A stretch of 64,000 nt of DNA from NCBI GenBank assembly GCA_004835665.1, contig RBKR01000004.1, positions 310,001 to 374,000 of the forward strand. Direction: 5' to 3'. Shown here one piece after another: positions 24,616 to 35,745 of the stretch. Position numbers and translations under genes: made by a program. The stretch's first letter is position 1; the number at the start of each line of letters is the position of its first letter. The notes beneath the pieces were generated by a model, which saw nothing but the letters and a program-made list of their open reading frames with translations, did not search any database and was not told the origin of the DNA. The stretch comes from Phoma sp. XZ068 (lineage: Eukaryota; Ascomycota; Dothideomycetes; Pleosporales; Didymellaceae).

Positions 24616-25368
24616 CCTATGCTTCAATTACAGAGCTCAATCTCCTACTACAACCCCTCATACACCGGTCGTGTTGCGTCGTGGCTGTAATGAGCGCGGG
24701 GTCGATCTCGGTCGCGGCGCAATTTATCCGTATGGTTCGATAGAGTGCTCAGGTGTCGAATCAGCAGGACCTCGAAGCTGGGAACGGTGCAGATGTGGGG
24801 TGATTGCTGCTGATGTTCAACTTGAACGTAGCCTAAGTTGCGGCTCTCTCATTGACGATGACGCACAGACCAGCATTCTAGCCCGACGCTCACCTCCATG
24901 TCACTGTCACGCTACCATCGACACCAAATTCTGAACGACAAGATGGTATGTCCGGTTGTTGTTTTGAATGTGTAATCATTCGTTCCTGATCATTGCTAAT
25001 GATACAAGCCGTCTAACCTGCCCAATCTTCGTCGCCTGTTCGTTGAAGCACGAACCGATGCGGAAGAAAGTGAATACTCAAGAAACGCTGTATGCTCCTC
25101 ATTCGCCACGAGTCTATCAAACATGCTAACAGTAGCTTGACCAGTTCTATAACCTTGTGATATTTATGTCGTCGATAGCTGGCTTCAGTTTGATTGCTCA
25201 GCGCATGATGACTGGCAAAACTGCCACTCTTTGAGCAGCTGGCCGGCAGCACGCCTCTGACTATTTCCCTGACCACGACAAGCCTAATCTGAGATGATTG
25301 CCACCGAGGAGCTACAACAACCAGGCCTGATCACTACGCCGTGGGAGTCCATGAGGCATAGCCCCGTC
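24616..25368. other. Intergenic region
   Basis: Upstream of the AP-1 beta gene and downstream of the F-box-like gene. Only short, unsupported open frames; no element recognised. Confidence 0.6.
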
Positions 25369-26010
25369 CTAGATTGTCGTAGGCCATCTCTTCCCCTGCC
25401 TATCCTTCGCATGGAAGAACCGGCTCAGCAGATGTCGCCACTCGACATCCCAAGTCCAAACCCTCTTCGCCTCATCCCAATCAACGTCGACCGGCAGTTT
25501 GATAGTCATGCTCGCCATTGGATGCGTGCTCATATTGACGTTGGTTGGCGCCTCGTCCAAGCGCGCTTTCGGGAGGGTTCCCGTGTCTCTGAGCTCTTCG
25601 AGTGTCTTTTCACAGCTCCTGTCTTTCACGGCGGCAGATGATTCGACACGGAGTCGCTTTCCACCCTCACTAAGTCGAGTGTACACCATAACAAGCTGCG
25701 ACCCAGGAATTGGATCTCCCCACCATTTCAGCTTGCTCGTTGCTGGATCCCGACGTGGGAGTGATAGTGCAATCTTGAGTCTGTGCAGGTACTTGGAAGT
25801 GAAGAGGCGCTCGACACAGTCTTTATACGCTCGAGAGACGTTGCGGACGGACAGCCACAAGTGCTTGGGATCATCGTGCTCCAGAACTTGTAGCCAGATC
25901 TCGGGAGGCAGAATAAGGGTAACTTTGGGGACTTCAGCGGCGTTCTGATTGTGAGGTTCAATTGTAGGCTCAATCATAAGGGTGGTAGGCTCTTGGATCC
26001 CGCGAGCCAT
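25369..26010 (-). CDS. F-box-like protein
   Basis: A single exon, 213 aa, starting at the ATG of MARGIQEPTT. Residues about 32-75 (ILPPEIWLQVLEHDDPKHLW through AYKDCVERLF) have the LP-x-E-x-W-x-x-V/I spacing and the later Val/Arg helix of an F-box. Such proteins usually link a substrate to the Skp1-Cul1 ubiquitin ligase. The C-terminal 110 residues would be the substrate-binding part; they have no repeats I recognise, only a Trp-rich stretch near the end. Many short one-exon F-box genes of this kind occur in Pleosporales. Substrate unknown. It could be a degenerating paralogue, but the frame is intact. Confidence 0.7.
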   Translation of the reverse strand: MARGIQEPTTLMIEPTIEPHNQNAAEVPKVTLILPPEIWLQVLEHDDPKHLWLSVRNVSRAYKDCVERLFTSKYLHRLKIALSLPRRDPATSKLKWWGDPIPGSQLVMVYTRLSEGGKRLRVESSAAVKDRSCEKTLEELRDTGTLPKARLDEAPTNVNMSTHPMASMTIKLPVDVDWDEAKRVWTWDVEWRHLLSRFFHAKDRQGKRWPTTI

Positions 26011-26811
26011 GAACCTCAAGAGCTCTGGCACCGCGTTGTCTTATGGCTACAATACATTCACAGCATCGCCCCAGCCACATTTGACTCATCACCAGCGGTT
26101 GACCTCACTAGTGGCGCAGCCTTGCTCAGAGCCCCAGTCTTTAACATCATTTCTCGTGGAGTCATCACTGGTGTCATCAATCCAGACTCGCGGTCTTAAA
26201 GTTTATCCATAGTCTGTCCTCGTCAATTCACAGCCATGTCGTACCACAATAGGAATTAGCCGACGGCTTACGGTATATCGGCTCTTCTCACAATAGCGCG
26301 CCACAAACAGCGGTGTGCCTACTATAACTACACACATACCCGTATTACTTTTTCGTCAATTAACGTTCAAGATACGATGCACGCGGTTCCTACCAGGGCT
26401 AACGTCGGCAAACGGCACACATACCCTTGCCGCCTGATCTGCGTCCTGAGACGCCCACCACGTTTCGGTGCCTGCACGCATGATTGCCTCAGCATAACCA
26501 AGGCTGCACCAAGGCACACTAAGGATTCTTGCTTTATGCAAATACGGGTGTGCCTGAGGCACAGCTGATACTGCACATGTGCGAACAGGATCAAGTGTCT
26601 CGTAACTATAAGCGCAAAATTTTCTATTGATTGATCGTAGGTTTACAGAGGTATCGTGAATGCATTGAAAATAAAACCCCCTGCCAGAACTAGCCGCCTG
26701 GATCTCAATTGCCTACCCGAGGATTGAGGTGCGTTGTCTGGTATATGGGCAGAAAAACTATTACCACGTTCCACCACCGGTGCCTATGTGTGGTTTCCGA
26801 AGAAATGTCGT
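26011..26811. other. Intergenic region
   Basis: Between two leftward genes. No gene supported; short open frames on both strands without resemblance to known families. Confidence 0.6.
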
Positions 26812-28117
26812 CTAGGCGACGAAGTCACGGGCAGCGAACCTGGGTCGTCCGAAGCGTCCACGTCCGCGGCCGCCTTGCTGTCCTTGCTGGCCCTGTTGGC
26901 CTTGCTGCTGTCCCTGCTGCTGGCCTTGTTGACCTTGTTGTTGGCCTTGCTGTTGGCCTTGTTGGCCTTGTTGACCTTGCTGTTGGCCTTGTTGGCCTTG
27001 TTGACCTTGCTGGCCGTTGTTCTGACCATTGTTCTGACCATTGTTGTTGCCACCATTGTTGTTGCCACCATTGTTACCGCCGTTGTTACCACCGTTGTTA
27101 CCACCGCCACCATTGGCAGAAACCTGGAACCTGACACAATCGTCTTGGGCACCACGCTGGGCAACAGGCATAAGTACGGGCTGATGGTTGGCAGCGGAGG
27201 ACATGCAACAGACACGGTAGAAGCCTTCCGGAAGACCATCCTTGAGGTCAGCGCTCAGAAGTCCGTTTCCGTTTCCTGCGTCGTTGACACCCTTGAAGAA
27301 GGCGAATTTCTCAGCATCAAGAGGCTGGGTAGGATTGGCATTACCGCCAAGATCCTGCACGGTGATATGGGTGTGGCCAACGATCTGGCCTCCTTGTAGA
27401 GCTTGAGGGGCAGCATAGTAAGTATTGTCAGGGTTCGTGAAAGTTCCAGCCTGCAAGTTGGCGATTTGGACCGAAAACGTCATCGCCGTGTTCGGAGCGA
27501 TAACGTCGTTGTTCTTGGGGTTGGTGAACACAGCAGACACCATACGGTTCGCAGCTGGTACTTCTCCCATGGCTGATAAGAGTTAGAAGTGGCGTCTGAT
27601 GCAGTGGTGATGGAAACTTACGAATACCGTTGCAGGATCCACCACGATCCTGAAGTCCGTTGGTGAGTTTCTTGCCGGTGCAGAAGTTGATGAAGTTGGC
27701 CGGGTCACTGTGATCGAGTAAGTCAACAAGTCTTCCTTCGTTCGAACAATGACAACATGCTTACGTCTTAGAAGCAGCCTGGCCCTCTTCAGCGCCTCCC
27801 TCAAGACCAGTCGCCGCACTGTTAGATTGGACATTGGCTGGGTTCAAAGCCAAGTCGCCGCCGCCGCCGCCGTTGTTATTGTTGTTGTTGTTGTTGTTGT
27901 TGTTCTGACCATTGTTCTGACCATTGTTCTGACCATTGTTCTGACCATTGTTCTGACCATTGTTCTGACCATTGTTCTGACCATTCTGGCCTTGGCCTTG
28001 CTGGCCCTGTTGACCTTGCTGGCCCTGTTGACCCTGCCGGCCTTGACCGAAGCCTCCAAACTGGGCATTGGCGACGCCAGCTACAAGTAGAATGGGAAAT
28101 AGTGTTGAGACCCTCAT
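26812..28117 (-). CDS. Secreted Gln/Asn/Gly-repeat protein with conserved cysteine core domain
   Basis: Three exons: 28117..27765, 27707..27622 and 27572..26812; introns 57 and 49 bp; 399 aa. A signal peptide ends VANAQF. Then comes an NGQ/QNNG tandem array, an Asn run and a Gly run (about residues 25-87). The globular core (about 88-290) begins DPANFINFCTGK and includes NGLQDRGGSCNGIPMGE, GHTHITVQDLG, FFKGVNDAGNG, YRVCCMSSAANHQP and RGAQDDCVRFQV. It ends in a second GGNN/NNGQ/GQQ repeat block and a basic GRGRFGRPRF tail. Fungal homologues are often labelled 'ribosomal protein s17', which looks like a misannotation because they are secreted. Presumably extracellular or cell-wall associated. 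The function of the core is not known; the repeats may be prion- or gel-like (inference). Confidence 0.85.
26880..27115 (-). repeat. Coding Gln/Gly/Asn tandem repeat block, C-terminal
   Basis: Degenerate 9- and 12-bp units (CTGTTGGCC/TTGTTGACC, then ACCATTGTTCTG and ACCATTGTTGTTGCC) inside the last exon of the secreted repeat protein. They encode GQQ, GQQGQQ and NNGG units on the minus strand. Likely length-variable between strains. Confidence 0.8.
27871..28040 (-). repeat. Coding 12-bp tandem repeats and Asn run, N-terminal
   Basis: Seven exact copies of TGTTCTGACCAT at 27901-27984 encode NNGQ-type units. They are flanked by a GTT run (27881-27900) encoding poly-Asn and by CTGGCCCTGTTGACC-type units encoding GQQ. 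The exactness of the 12-bp units points to recent slippage or unequal exchange. Confidence 0.9.
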
Positions 28118-29146
28118 GGTGATGGATGTCGAAGCTGATAGAGCGTATAGAAACCGGGCGTAACTAGAAAGTAAAGTTTACAAAAGAGTGGACTCCGGCT
28201 AGCGGTAGATTAGGAGAAGACGCAGACACGGTCAACGTAATCTGAAAGATTAGAGGAAAGGGAGAAAAGGAAGGTAACCCTCGACGGACTGTCCACGAAT
28301 GTGAAAGAACAAGCGACTGAGGATGGTGTGAGACCAAATAACCTGAGCGGCCGTGGCAATCGTCTTATGTGACTTGGCGACATCCATGACGATGTCTGAT
28401 CAATTAAGGCGGCTGATGGTTCCTGGGGCACGAAACCCTGGTTGAAGGCCGACGTGTGTCAGGAGGTGCCATTCAAGCCTGCCTGAGGGTAACGCACAGG
28501 GCGCCGAGCATCCCGCAGGCGCCATATGCTTGACTGAGGCTGTCACAGAAACCTGGTGAAGTTGGCAGTACGTTAGGCATGAAGAAGTGGCTCTGGAGAC
28601 ATGTTGTGTGTGAGGTCGAATCGCTCAAGCATGCAGTGTTGGAGATCCATCCACGCTAGCATATCATTGGCCCATCTGACAGGGTACCGCCCACCCAAAA
28701 CGTCACGAACTCCATATTATTACAACAAATTCAATAACGAGGACAGATCCTTCAAACCTTTGTGATGCCTTATGGTGCACTCAGTAGCAACCGAACACTC
28801 TGCAGGAGTAGTCCAGACGATCCTGATGCCTAATCAGGCAGTTCCATTAATCTAGTGGATACTTGTCCATCTGCTGTGGCTGTCGTTCCTGTCTCAAACC
28901 AACGGTTGATCAAGGCTCTCCTGTTCAATATTGTGTCAAAGCCGTTATAACGGCGCTGACGGTTGTGACGGATAACAATGTAGGCTAGTTTTGCGTGATT
29001 TGTGATCGTCCATATCCCATTTCGATATCTTAATGTCTAAGGACCTTTCATTCCGGATAGCAATTGCGACCGGAAAAAGCCAGGCCGAGATAACCTCGTG
29101 CCATTTTTTTTTTTGCAGATGTGGCTTCGCCAGGATGAACCCTCGT
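28118..29146. other. Intergenic region
   Basis: Upstream of the secreted repeat protein and downstream of the PhzF gene. No gene supported. A 10-base T run sits near 29106-29115, close to the PhzF 3' end. Confidence 0.6.
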
Positions 29147-30106
29147 TCACACGGTCAACCGCCCTTCCATGACCTGTACTGCGCCGCCCTCGAGGTACAC
29201 CGTTTCGATACCGCCATCCTTCGCCATCACGACATCGATGAAAATCTCGCTCCTGCGTCCCATTTCAACACCCTGAACCAACTCATACTTTAGTGTCTCT
29301 CCAGCTTTGCCATTGTTCAACGACAAATAAGAGACCAGGTCACTCGCCGCTGACCCCGTCGCGGGATCCTCAAGCGGCCCTTCGATCATCCTGGTCCTCA
29401 ATTGCGTCGCTCCATTGTCGCTCTTACCCGTCTGCACATAGAAATATGTGCCAATGAAGGTGTCATCCCAGCCCTGATCCAGGCCATCGACTTCAACGCT
29501 CTGGCCCGCCAGCGAGACCTTCGCAAGCGCCTCCACGCTTTCCAGCTCAACGAGAATGAAGGTCATACCCTTGACAATGGACACGATAGGGTAGTCTTCC
29601 TGGGCTTTCACTTGACCTCTCTCATGAGCTGCAGCAAGATTGGGCTGCAGCTTGAACAGCTCATCTCTGCTCCATCTCTTGTTGTGTACATGTACATTGT
29701 GGGGGATAGCTGCCTTGGCCGACTTCTTCACCACATCATACCGCAATCCGACAGGTCCTGCCTTCAGCTGAAATGCTGCATCGATGACGCCATCCTTGAT
29801 ACCGCGTTCCTCGGCGGTCCTGGAAAGAACGTAGCACGCTGTGCCGACTGTGGGGTGGCCAGCGAAAGGTAGCTCTTTCGACGTCATGAAGATGTCTACG
29901 GTCCATTTGTCCTCAGCTGCGTCCGGCGCATTCTCGTGCAGGAATGTCGATTCTGAAAGATTGAATTCGCGTGCGATTCTTTGCTTCTGCTCTTGTGTTA
30001 CGCTAACACCGTGAGGGATGCGGACGATGGCTAGAGGATTGCCTTCGTACGGCTTGTCTGTAAAGACGTCGATGGTAACGAAGTCAAGCTTGGTTGAAGA
30101 TGCCAT
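29147..30106 (-). CDS. PhzF-family isomerase/epimerase-like protein
   Basis: A single exon, 319 aa, with the normal length of the family. The PhzF/diaminopimelate-epimerase fold has two similar lobes. The conserved catalytic Glu is in NLSESTFL (Glu52). PFAGHPTVGTA (about residues 81-91) and EDPATGSAA (lobe 2) are the phosphate/anion-binding and active-site loops of the family. The first strand reads FVTIDVFTDKPYEGNPLAIV, as in PhzF. Despite the name there is no phenazine pathway here; fungal members are mostly of unknown substrate. No signal peptide, so probably cytosolic. The gene stands alone. Family assignment is secure; the reaction is not. Confidence 0.93.
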   Translation of the reverse strand: MASSTKLDFVTIDVFTDKPYEGNPLAIVRIPHGVSVTQEQKQRIAREFNLSESTFLHENAPDAAEDKWTVDIFMTSKELPFAGHPTVGTACYVLSRTAEERGIKDGVIDAAFQLKAGPVGLRYDVVKKSAKAAIPHNVHVHNKRWSRDELFKLQPNLAAAHERGQVKAQEDYPIVSIVKGMTFILVELESVEALAKVSLAGQSVEVDGLDQGWDDTFIGTYFYVQTGKSDNGATQLRTRMIEGPLEDPATGSAASDLVSYLSLNNGKAGETLKYELVQGVEMGRRSEIFIDVVMAKDGGIETVYLEGGAVQVMEGRLTV

Positions 30107-31589
30107 TTTGATGCAGTGGAAGGTTAAGCTGAAAGGTATTGCTGCATCATCCCGTTATATGGACCTTTACTTGCGGTTGTCGATGATGATGATGACTCAT
30201 CAGAACCGAAGGGCGCAGGGCGTGCAGGGTGGGGAATGACAAACCAGTCACATTCTACTTCTATCCTGTATACATGCAGCATAGGTCTCTGAGTTGAACA
30301 GGATTCTGATAACAATTTACAGCTACACGCCACTACAGAGTAGACCTGTCGTAGTTGTTGTCTTTTTGTCTGTCTGGCTTCACAGATCTCGATCAATGTT
30401 ATGGGACAGATTGACTAGCTCCCTCGAGCTCATCATCGACTACACATTACCTTCAACCATGTTATCGATTGAACGGATCCTACTGTTGACTTACGTCTTC
30501 CAAAAAAAATTGGGTCAGAAGCTCATTTGCGGAATTCCTCCCGGTTAGCTACCACGAAAAGGGTCTCGACCCTAACCGCTTCATTGTCTGTCAGTGCCAC
30601 GCAGGTGAGGCTGAGGACCACCTTGCGACTATTGACCTGGCAGTGACACCGGTGGCTGCTGGTGATCCCAATACTCGTGTACGTGGGAGTACGGCGTCCG
30701 GAGTTTGCAACCTGCAGAAAGAGACACAGCTGAGAACTTTGCCCCTTTTCTACAAAGCACATCGACACGCAAGCTTGAGACAGTAGCATCGCCCTCGGAC
30801 AAACTTACACCCAAGCTTCTTGTTCGGCGACAACCTGAGTAAGTTGCGATGATCTGCGCAAGGTGTTGTAGTCAGTGCGCTTCGTTCTCGCCATGTGCGA
30901 TTACGTTGCGGCCTCATTTGGAAGTATTAAGGCTGCGTCGAATCACAGTGCGCGATACTGTTTGGTTGGGGCTCCGGACATTAGTTGTTGTGGAACAATC
31001 GGACACTTAACTAGAGTACCAGACAACAATCTCAGCACCAAGCGATTAGGAGTTTATCGTGTTCGAATCTTTGGATGGACGTGATCGTTGAACCTGTGTT
31101 TACGTGACAATCTCTGCCGTTTTGCGGAAGGCACTCCGATATTCTCGGGCACCGGTCAAGCGTGTTGATCGACAATTTACACCCAAAGCCAAAGGCAGCG
31201 TCAGAACGTTCGTACGCGAAATCATCTCCATCTGTAATCTCTCGTGGCAGGGCTGGATCCTTGTGGATCACATGTTAACCAACTTGGTGCTCCAGGTGGG
31301 GATGCCCTCGTCAAAGGTGTTGATGCGCGTTGGCAAGTCCTCGTGACGGCGATTACATGGTGCATCCTTATGTGATAACATGGTGGATGTTCATGGGCAA
31401 ACGTGGCTCTGAGGCACTGCAAGCCATTTGCGAATCGAGCCGTTATTGTTGACCATGCACGGCGCTCAATAGCTTGCTACGGACTTTCTCCGAAGCCATG
31501 GATGGCAGCTGTCAATCTCCTCATGCGGCTTTGGCTTTGATGACGGGCGCCATCGCATTTGCGCGTACTAGATTCGCGTCGCGTTGTTG

Positions 31590-31626
<37 letters not shown>

Positions 31627-33266
31627 GATGATGTTGTCTTATCTCCAGGTGGGCAACCTGCCGGCTCCGCCGCCGCTCAACGGCCTGCCAGGGATCCTTC
31701 GTGTACGGCGTTGCTCGAGCCCAGAGAGGCACGGTTGACCTTCAGGGTCGCTACAGATGCCGTTCGCGTTACTCGTTTTTTTGCAACGGGGCGGCGAGCA
31801 CGAGTAACAAAGTTTGTACCTAGCTACATATGGCGTGCTCGCGACAGGGCGTGACAGAACCTGAGGCATCGAAAGGTATAGAGTTCTAGCACGGGCTGTG
31901 TAGTAAGGCCGGTTGACTTTGGTCGTTTTCTGGTGGCATGCAAAGAAGATGCAAGGGCCACCTGGCCGGTTTCGAAGTGAGTGGCACATTCGCGGCGCAG
32001 ATTTAAATGATTGGCCGCGCGGATGAATATACGAGTTCCTAGTGGCCCGCAGGCAATGGGTTTTCCACAGCGCAGGCCGAGCGGTGCAGGTGAACCTCCT
32101 GAGCTGGTGCAGCAGCTCCAAGTTCCTCGCTCGCGGTACTTCTGTGGGCCTTGCGAGCATGTTGCGCCGCCTGAATCAGCCTAGGCCGTTGGGCACGTCC
32201 ACGGCCAGGTTCCAGCGATCTCAGCAGCGGTGGTCGGAACCACAGAACCCTTTTCGCCAGCACAAGCTAGCCTGTGGCACCCGTCGGCTCTGCAGGCTGT
32301 CGCCCATGGGACTGTTGTTTTGACAGGACGAGCGGGCGTCTCACAAGACGCAGGGCGAGTTCACGAGGAACATGTGGGCAGGAAGTCACAGCCGAGCGCA
32401 GCCTCACCTGCCCCAGCACCGCTGCAGCACCGCGAAAAGGAGCACTCCACTAGCGACTGCATGCACTGACGTGACGGTGCTGCAGCTCTTCCGGCGGGGT
32501 TGCCCAAAGACGCTGAGGAGCGTTATTAGTTTAGCGTTCCCAGCTCCGCGACCTGAACCCTGCCGCGCTACGACCAGCGCCACATGCGCGTCCGTGATGG
32601 CGGCGTTAGCGGCTACCGACAGGTCCAGAAGAAGCGTTGCAGGGGTTCGCGTGCGGTGCTTCTGCACAAGAAAACCCTTCGAAGCCCTCCACAGCCATTG
32701 ATGCTCTTGCTCGCCCAAGTACTCCGGCACACCACTCTCGAACTGCTCTCGAACCCACCGTTCTCTTCTCCCCACAGCCCACACAGCACTTGACGTTGCT
32801 AGACCTGCGTTTGACCCTCCTTTGCCTGCGCCGCCCACTTGCATCTGCCCCGGACCCAAACGGCCAAAGCACTAGGATCACCACGCTGGATATTCCACCT
32901 TCCGCGCACCATCCCGGACTTCCGCACTCGACCTGGTTGCGACGACATCTGTAGCATTGAGCATTGTCCCTGCTGCTTCACTTCTTCGCCTTGTCCAATT
33001 TCCACCTTTTGGACGCGCACCCTCTCTCTTTCCCCCATCACGCACCCCCACTGGCCCCACGCCTGTTCGTTAGCACAAGACCCACGGACCGCCTCGTTGT
33101 CTCCGAAACTACATCTTCCAGTTCACGCCCCGTTACACCAAACCTGAACATCACTTCCTCTACGGCGCAGGTGCCCCAAGCTTCGAGGTTTTACTTCCTC
33201 GTCCCGCCAAAACAAACGGCGCAGATACTAAACATTGACCTCAACTCACACCACCCCACCACCACA
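30107..33266. other. Long (3.2 kb) region without a supported gene
   Basis: Only short overlapping open frames on both strands, none with recognisable motifs. The stretch 31,640-33,260 is GC-richer, and the last 250 bp are C-rich and G-poor, as in fungal leaders. It may be a long promoter/leader of the downstream gene or hold a noncoding RNA. A GTT microsatellite is listed separately. Confidence 0.5.
31591..31627 (+). repeat. (GTT)12 microsatellite
   Basis: Twelve GTT units in noncoding DNA, with imperfect GTT/GAT units on either side. Expected to vary in length. Confidence 0.9.
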
Positions 33267-34699
33267 ATGTCTCCGACGCACTCTCGCAGTGGGTCTGACG
33301 ACATAAATTCCATGACTTACATCCTCGAGCATGTGCTGCAATATCCTGGCAGCTATGAGATCCCTTTACGAACCATGTACACACTCAACTGCGTGCCCCG
33401 CGCTCAGCCTCTTCCCAAGGACCGTTCTCGTGGCCACACACCGAGCAATAGCACCGGGGGTACATCCCCCACCACTGGACAGTTTGCCTGGAACGGCACC
33501 GAATCTACGACTATGAACTTCACATCTGAGCTCATGACTCACCTCAACAAGCTGCCTTTGCAGCCAAGCTCACTTCCACCCACCTTCATTGTCAACTTTG
33601 TTAGCCGATGCTTCCATCCCGACCTAAACCTCGTGGACTTCTCCCAAGCGCTGACAGCCCTCGACTATCTCAGAGATCTGGAGAACAGGAGGCGTAAAGA
33701 GATGGTAGCAGCTTTTGAGAGATTGCACATCCATCCTGACTCGTATGAGAATGACATGGAGACCATGGCCGAAACTTTCCCTGGCATTGCCCTGTGGGTG
33801 AGGAACGTTGAAGCCAAGAACAAGAAGGCTGAAAGCTACTATGCACAAACCTGGATGGGCGTACGCCGATGGGTAAGCACGTTACTATCAGCAACGCAAG
33901 CACAAAGTACTAACTGCAAACACAGATCATGATCAACGAACTCAGGAATCAACCTTTCAACAAACTCAACTGCATGGGCATGCTCAACACACTGCTGCCA
34001 CCTATGCATGATTTATCCAAGCTTCCTTCGCCTGTCTTGGAGTTTGAGACATTAAAAGAGGAGCGAGATGCGTTCTTCGACTACATTCGCCTTGTTCAGA
34101 AGAGTGGGCCTGATGTCCTCGATCCTATCGTCAGCCACAATGCGGGGCCTGACGAAGACTCAGGCTGGCCCGCTGTCCAGAGAGTAGTCGACAAGTACTT
34201 GAGAGTGGCTAAGAACATGATCGATGACTGCCTCGCTACTACAGGCCCCGAGTCATTCAAGGCTTATGCAGAGGAGAGGAAAGGCAAGAAGACAGATTCA
34301 GGCGTCAGCTTTGGCTCTGAGCGCAGGCCGAGTCTGGCACCTACGGCACACGACCAGTATGCCGATGAGCCGATGCCTACCTACGGCCCCACGCCCAAGG
34401 GTGCCTCTAAATTGGAGAGGATCACTCGGGAGTTCAAGCGTATGCGAGTCAAGCCTCGACCAAGTGTCGAAGAAATTGTACGAGTCAACTCTCGCAGCGA
34501 TACCGATTACGTTCCGCAAGCGCCCGAAGCCAAGGTCAACAAGCTGAAGAAGGCGCGGTCGTTTGCAAGCCTCAAGTTTGGTAACAGCAGCTCGATCTCA
34601 CTCTCTAGCCGAAAGGGGAGCGATGCTAGTGAAGCCTTCGATCCCGAACAGATGAAGAAGGCTCGAGCTATGTACGACGCAACGGTGAACAGGCACTGA
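33267..34699 (+). CDS. Conserved fungal protein of unknown function
   Basis: Exons 33267..33872 and 33926..34699 with a 53-bp intron; 459 aa. The start MSPTHSRSGSDD follows a C/A-rich leader; an upstream in-frame start codon would add an unlikely Pro/Ser-rich stretch. Residues 15-230 look folded and helical: SMTYILEHVLQYPGSYEIPLR, FIVNFVSRCFHPDLNLVDF, LTALDYLRDLENRRRKE. The intron falls after GVRRW. The second half carries SYN-type linker, a basic segment (FKRMRVKPRPS) and a Ser-rich stretch with SFASLKFGNSSSISLSSRK, likely phosphorylated. No membrane span, signal peptide or catalytic motif seen. I believe it is conserved in Pezizomycotina, but I do not recognise a function. Confidence 0.8.
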
Positions 34700-35745
34700 G
34701 AGCTGCCGCAAAGACGTTTTTACTGGCGTACAGCAATCTGCGTCTGTCAGATGCCACGAGATGCACACCGTCTCGTCACGAATTACGACAAAGTTTCTTT
34801 TGTTTCTTTTGTTCACGACGCAACGCATCAGAAGCGGACGTTTTAACAAGCGTCGCGTCAGACCACAGATTCCGAACCGCGTTAGCAGCTAGCAGAATAC
34901 GTGGTATTTCTTTTTATGTTTTGTTTTCCTTCGTACTGGCACCAGTTGCCCAGGATCATACGGTGCTCTCACTGCTGCATTTCCTTTTGTCGAGCGGGCG
35001 TTTACACAAGTGGGACCTTCACAGGTCGGAAAAGGAGTGAATTGTCTTTTTTGCTCTTTCACGTGTTATACCACTGGGCGGGTCTGTTCAACTTCTCTGG
35101 GCGCGAAGAGCGCCGTTTCTGCACGCGGCTGCATGGGTATTGGCGTAATTCCTTTTGAACGGTTCTTTTCCAGAATCAACGAGCAGGGGAAGAGAGTGCA
35201 TTGAATGTGCCAGCATGTACATATAAATGTAATAGAAGCCATAACGGGCATCAAGCATGAATCCTCAATGTAGACATCCATATGTTCAGAACCGAACAGT
35301 GCCTCATGAAAACGCGTGCTGTTGGCGTTTATCACCACGCCGAAAAAGGCAAAGCGCGGTGGTCTTTTGTTGATGATGCTTTCACTTCACAGTCGCTCGC
35401 CACAGCACGTAGCAACGACGCAATTTTTCTGTTCTCTCCTTCCTTTCAATACGGTAAGCCGGAGCGCAAAGATCTGCGTCAACACTCTATAACACACGCC
35501 CTTTGATTCACTTATTCAGCCGATCAAACTACTGCGGGAACACATGCAGGTACGTGCCAGTGCCCCGCCACGCTGCAGCATACCCTGCCTGATCTGCGGG
35601 CAGCATTATGACCAGTGACATCTATCGCATAATTCACCGGTCCTCCTCCACTCTTGACAATCAATCCCTAGAGTTGTATGCCTGCCATCATGTAACATCA
35701 ATTAACAGCGAATGGACATTAGGTTTGCCCACACGCTGCACTGCC
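34700..35745. other. Intergenic region
   Basis: Between two rightward genes. No gene supported. An ATG at 35608 is in frame with the next CDS and could be an alternative start. Confidence 0.6.

Noticed and set aside
27871..28040. CRISPR-like tandem array
   Set aside because: Units are 12 bp and 9 bp without spacers, inside a spliced secreted-protein gene of a eukaryote.
32404..32859. 151-codon minus-strand frame in the 3.2-kb gap
   Set aside because: No motif, overlapping frames on both strands, and no splice signals that would extend it.
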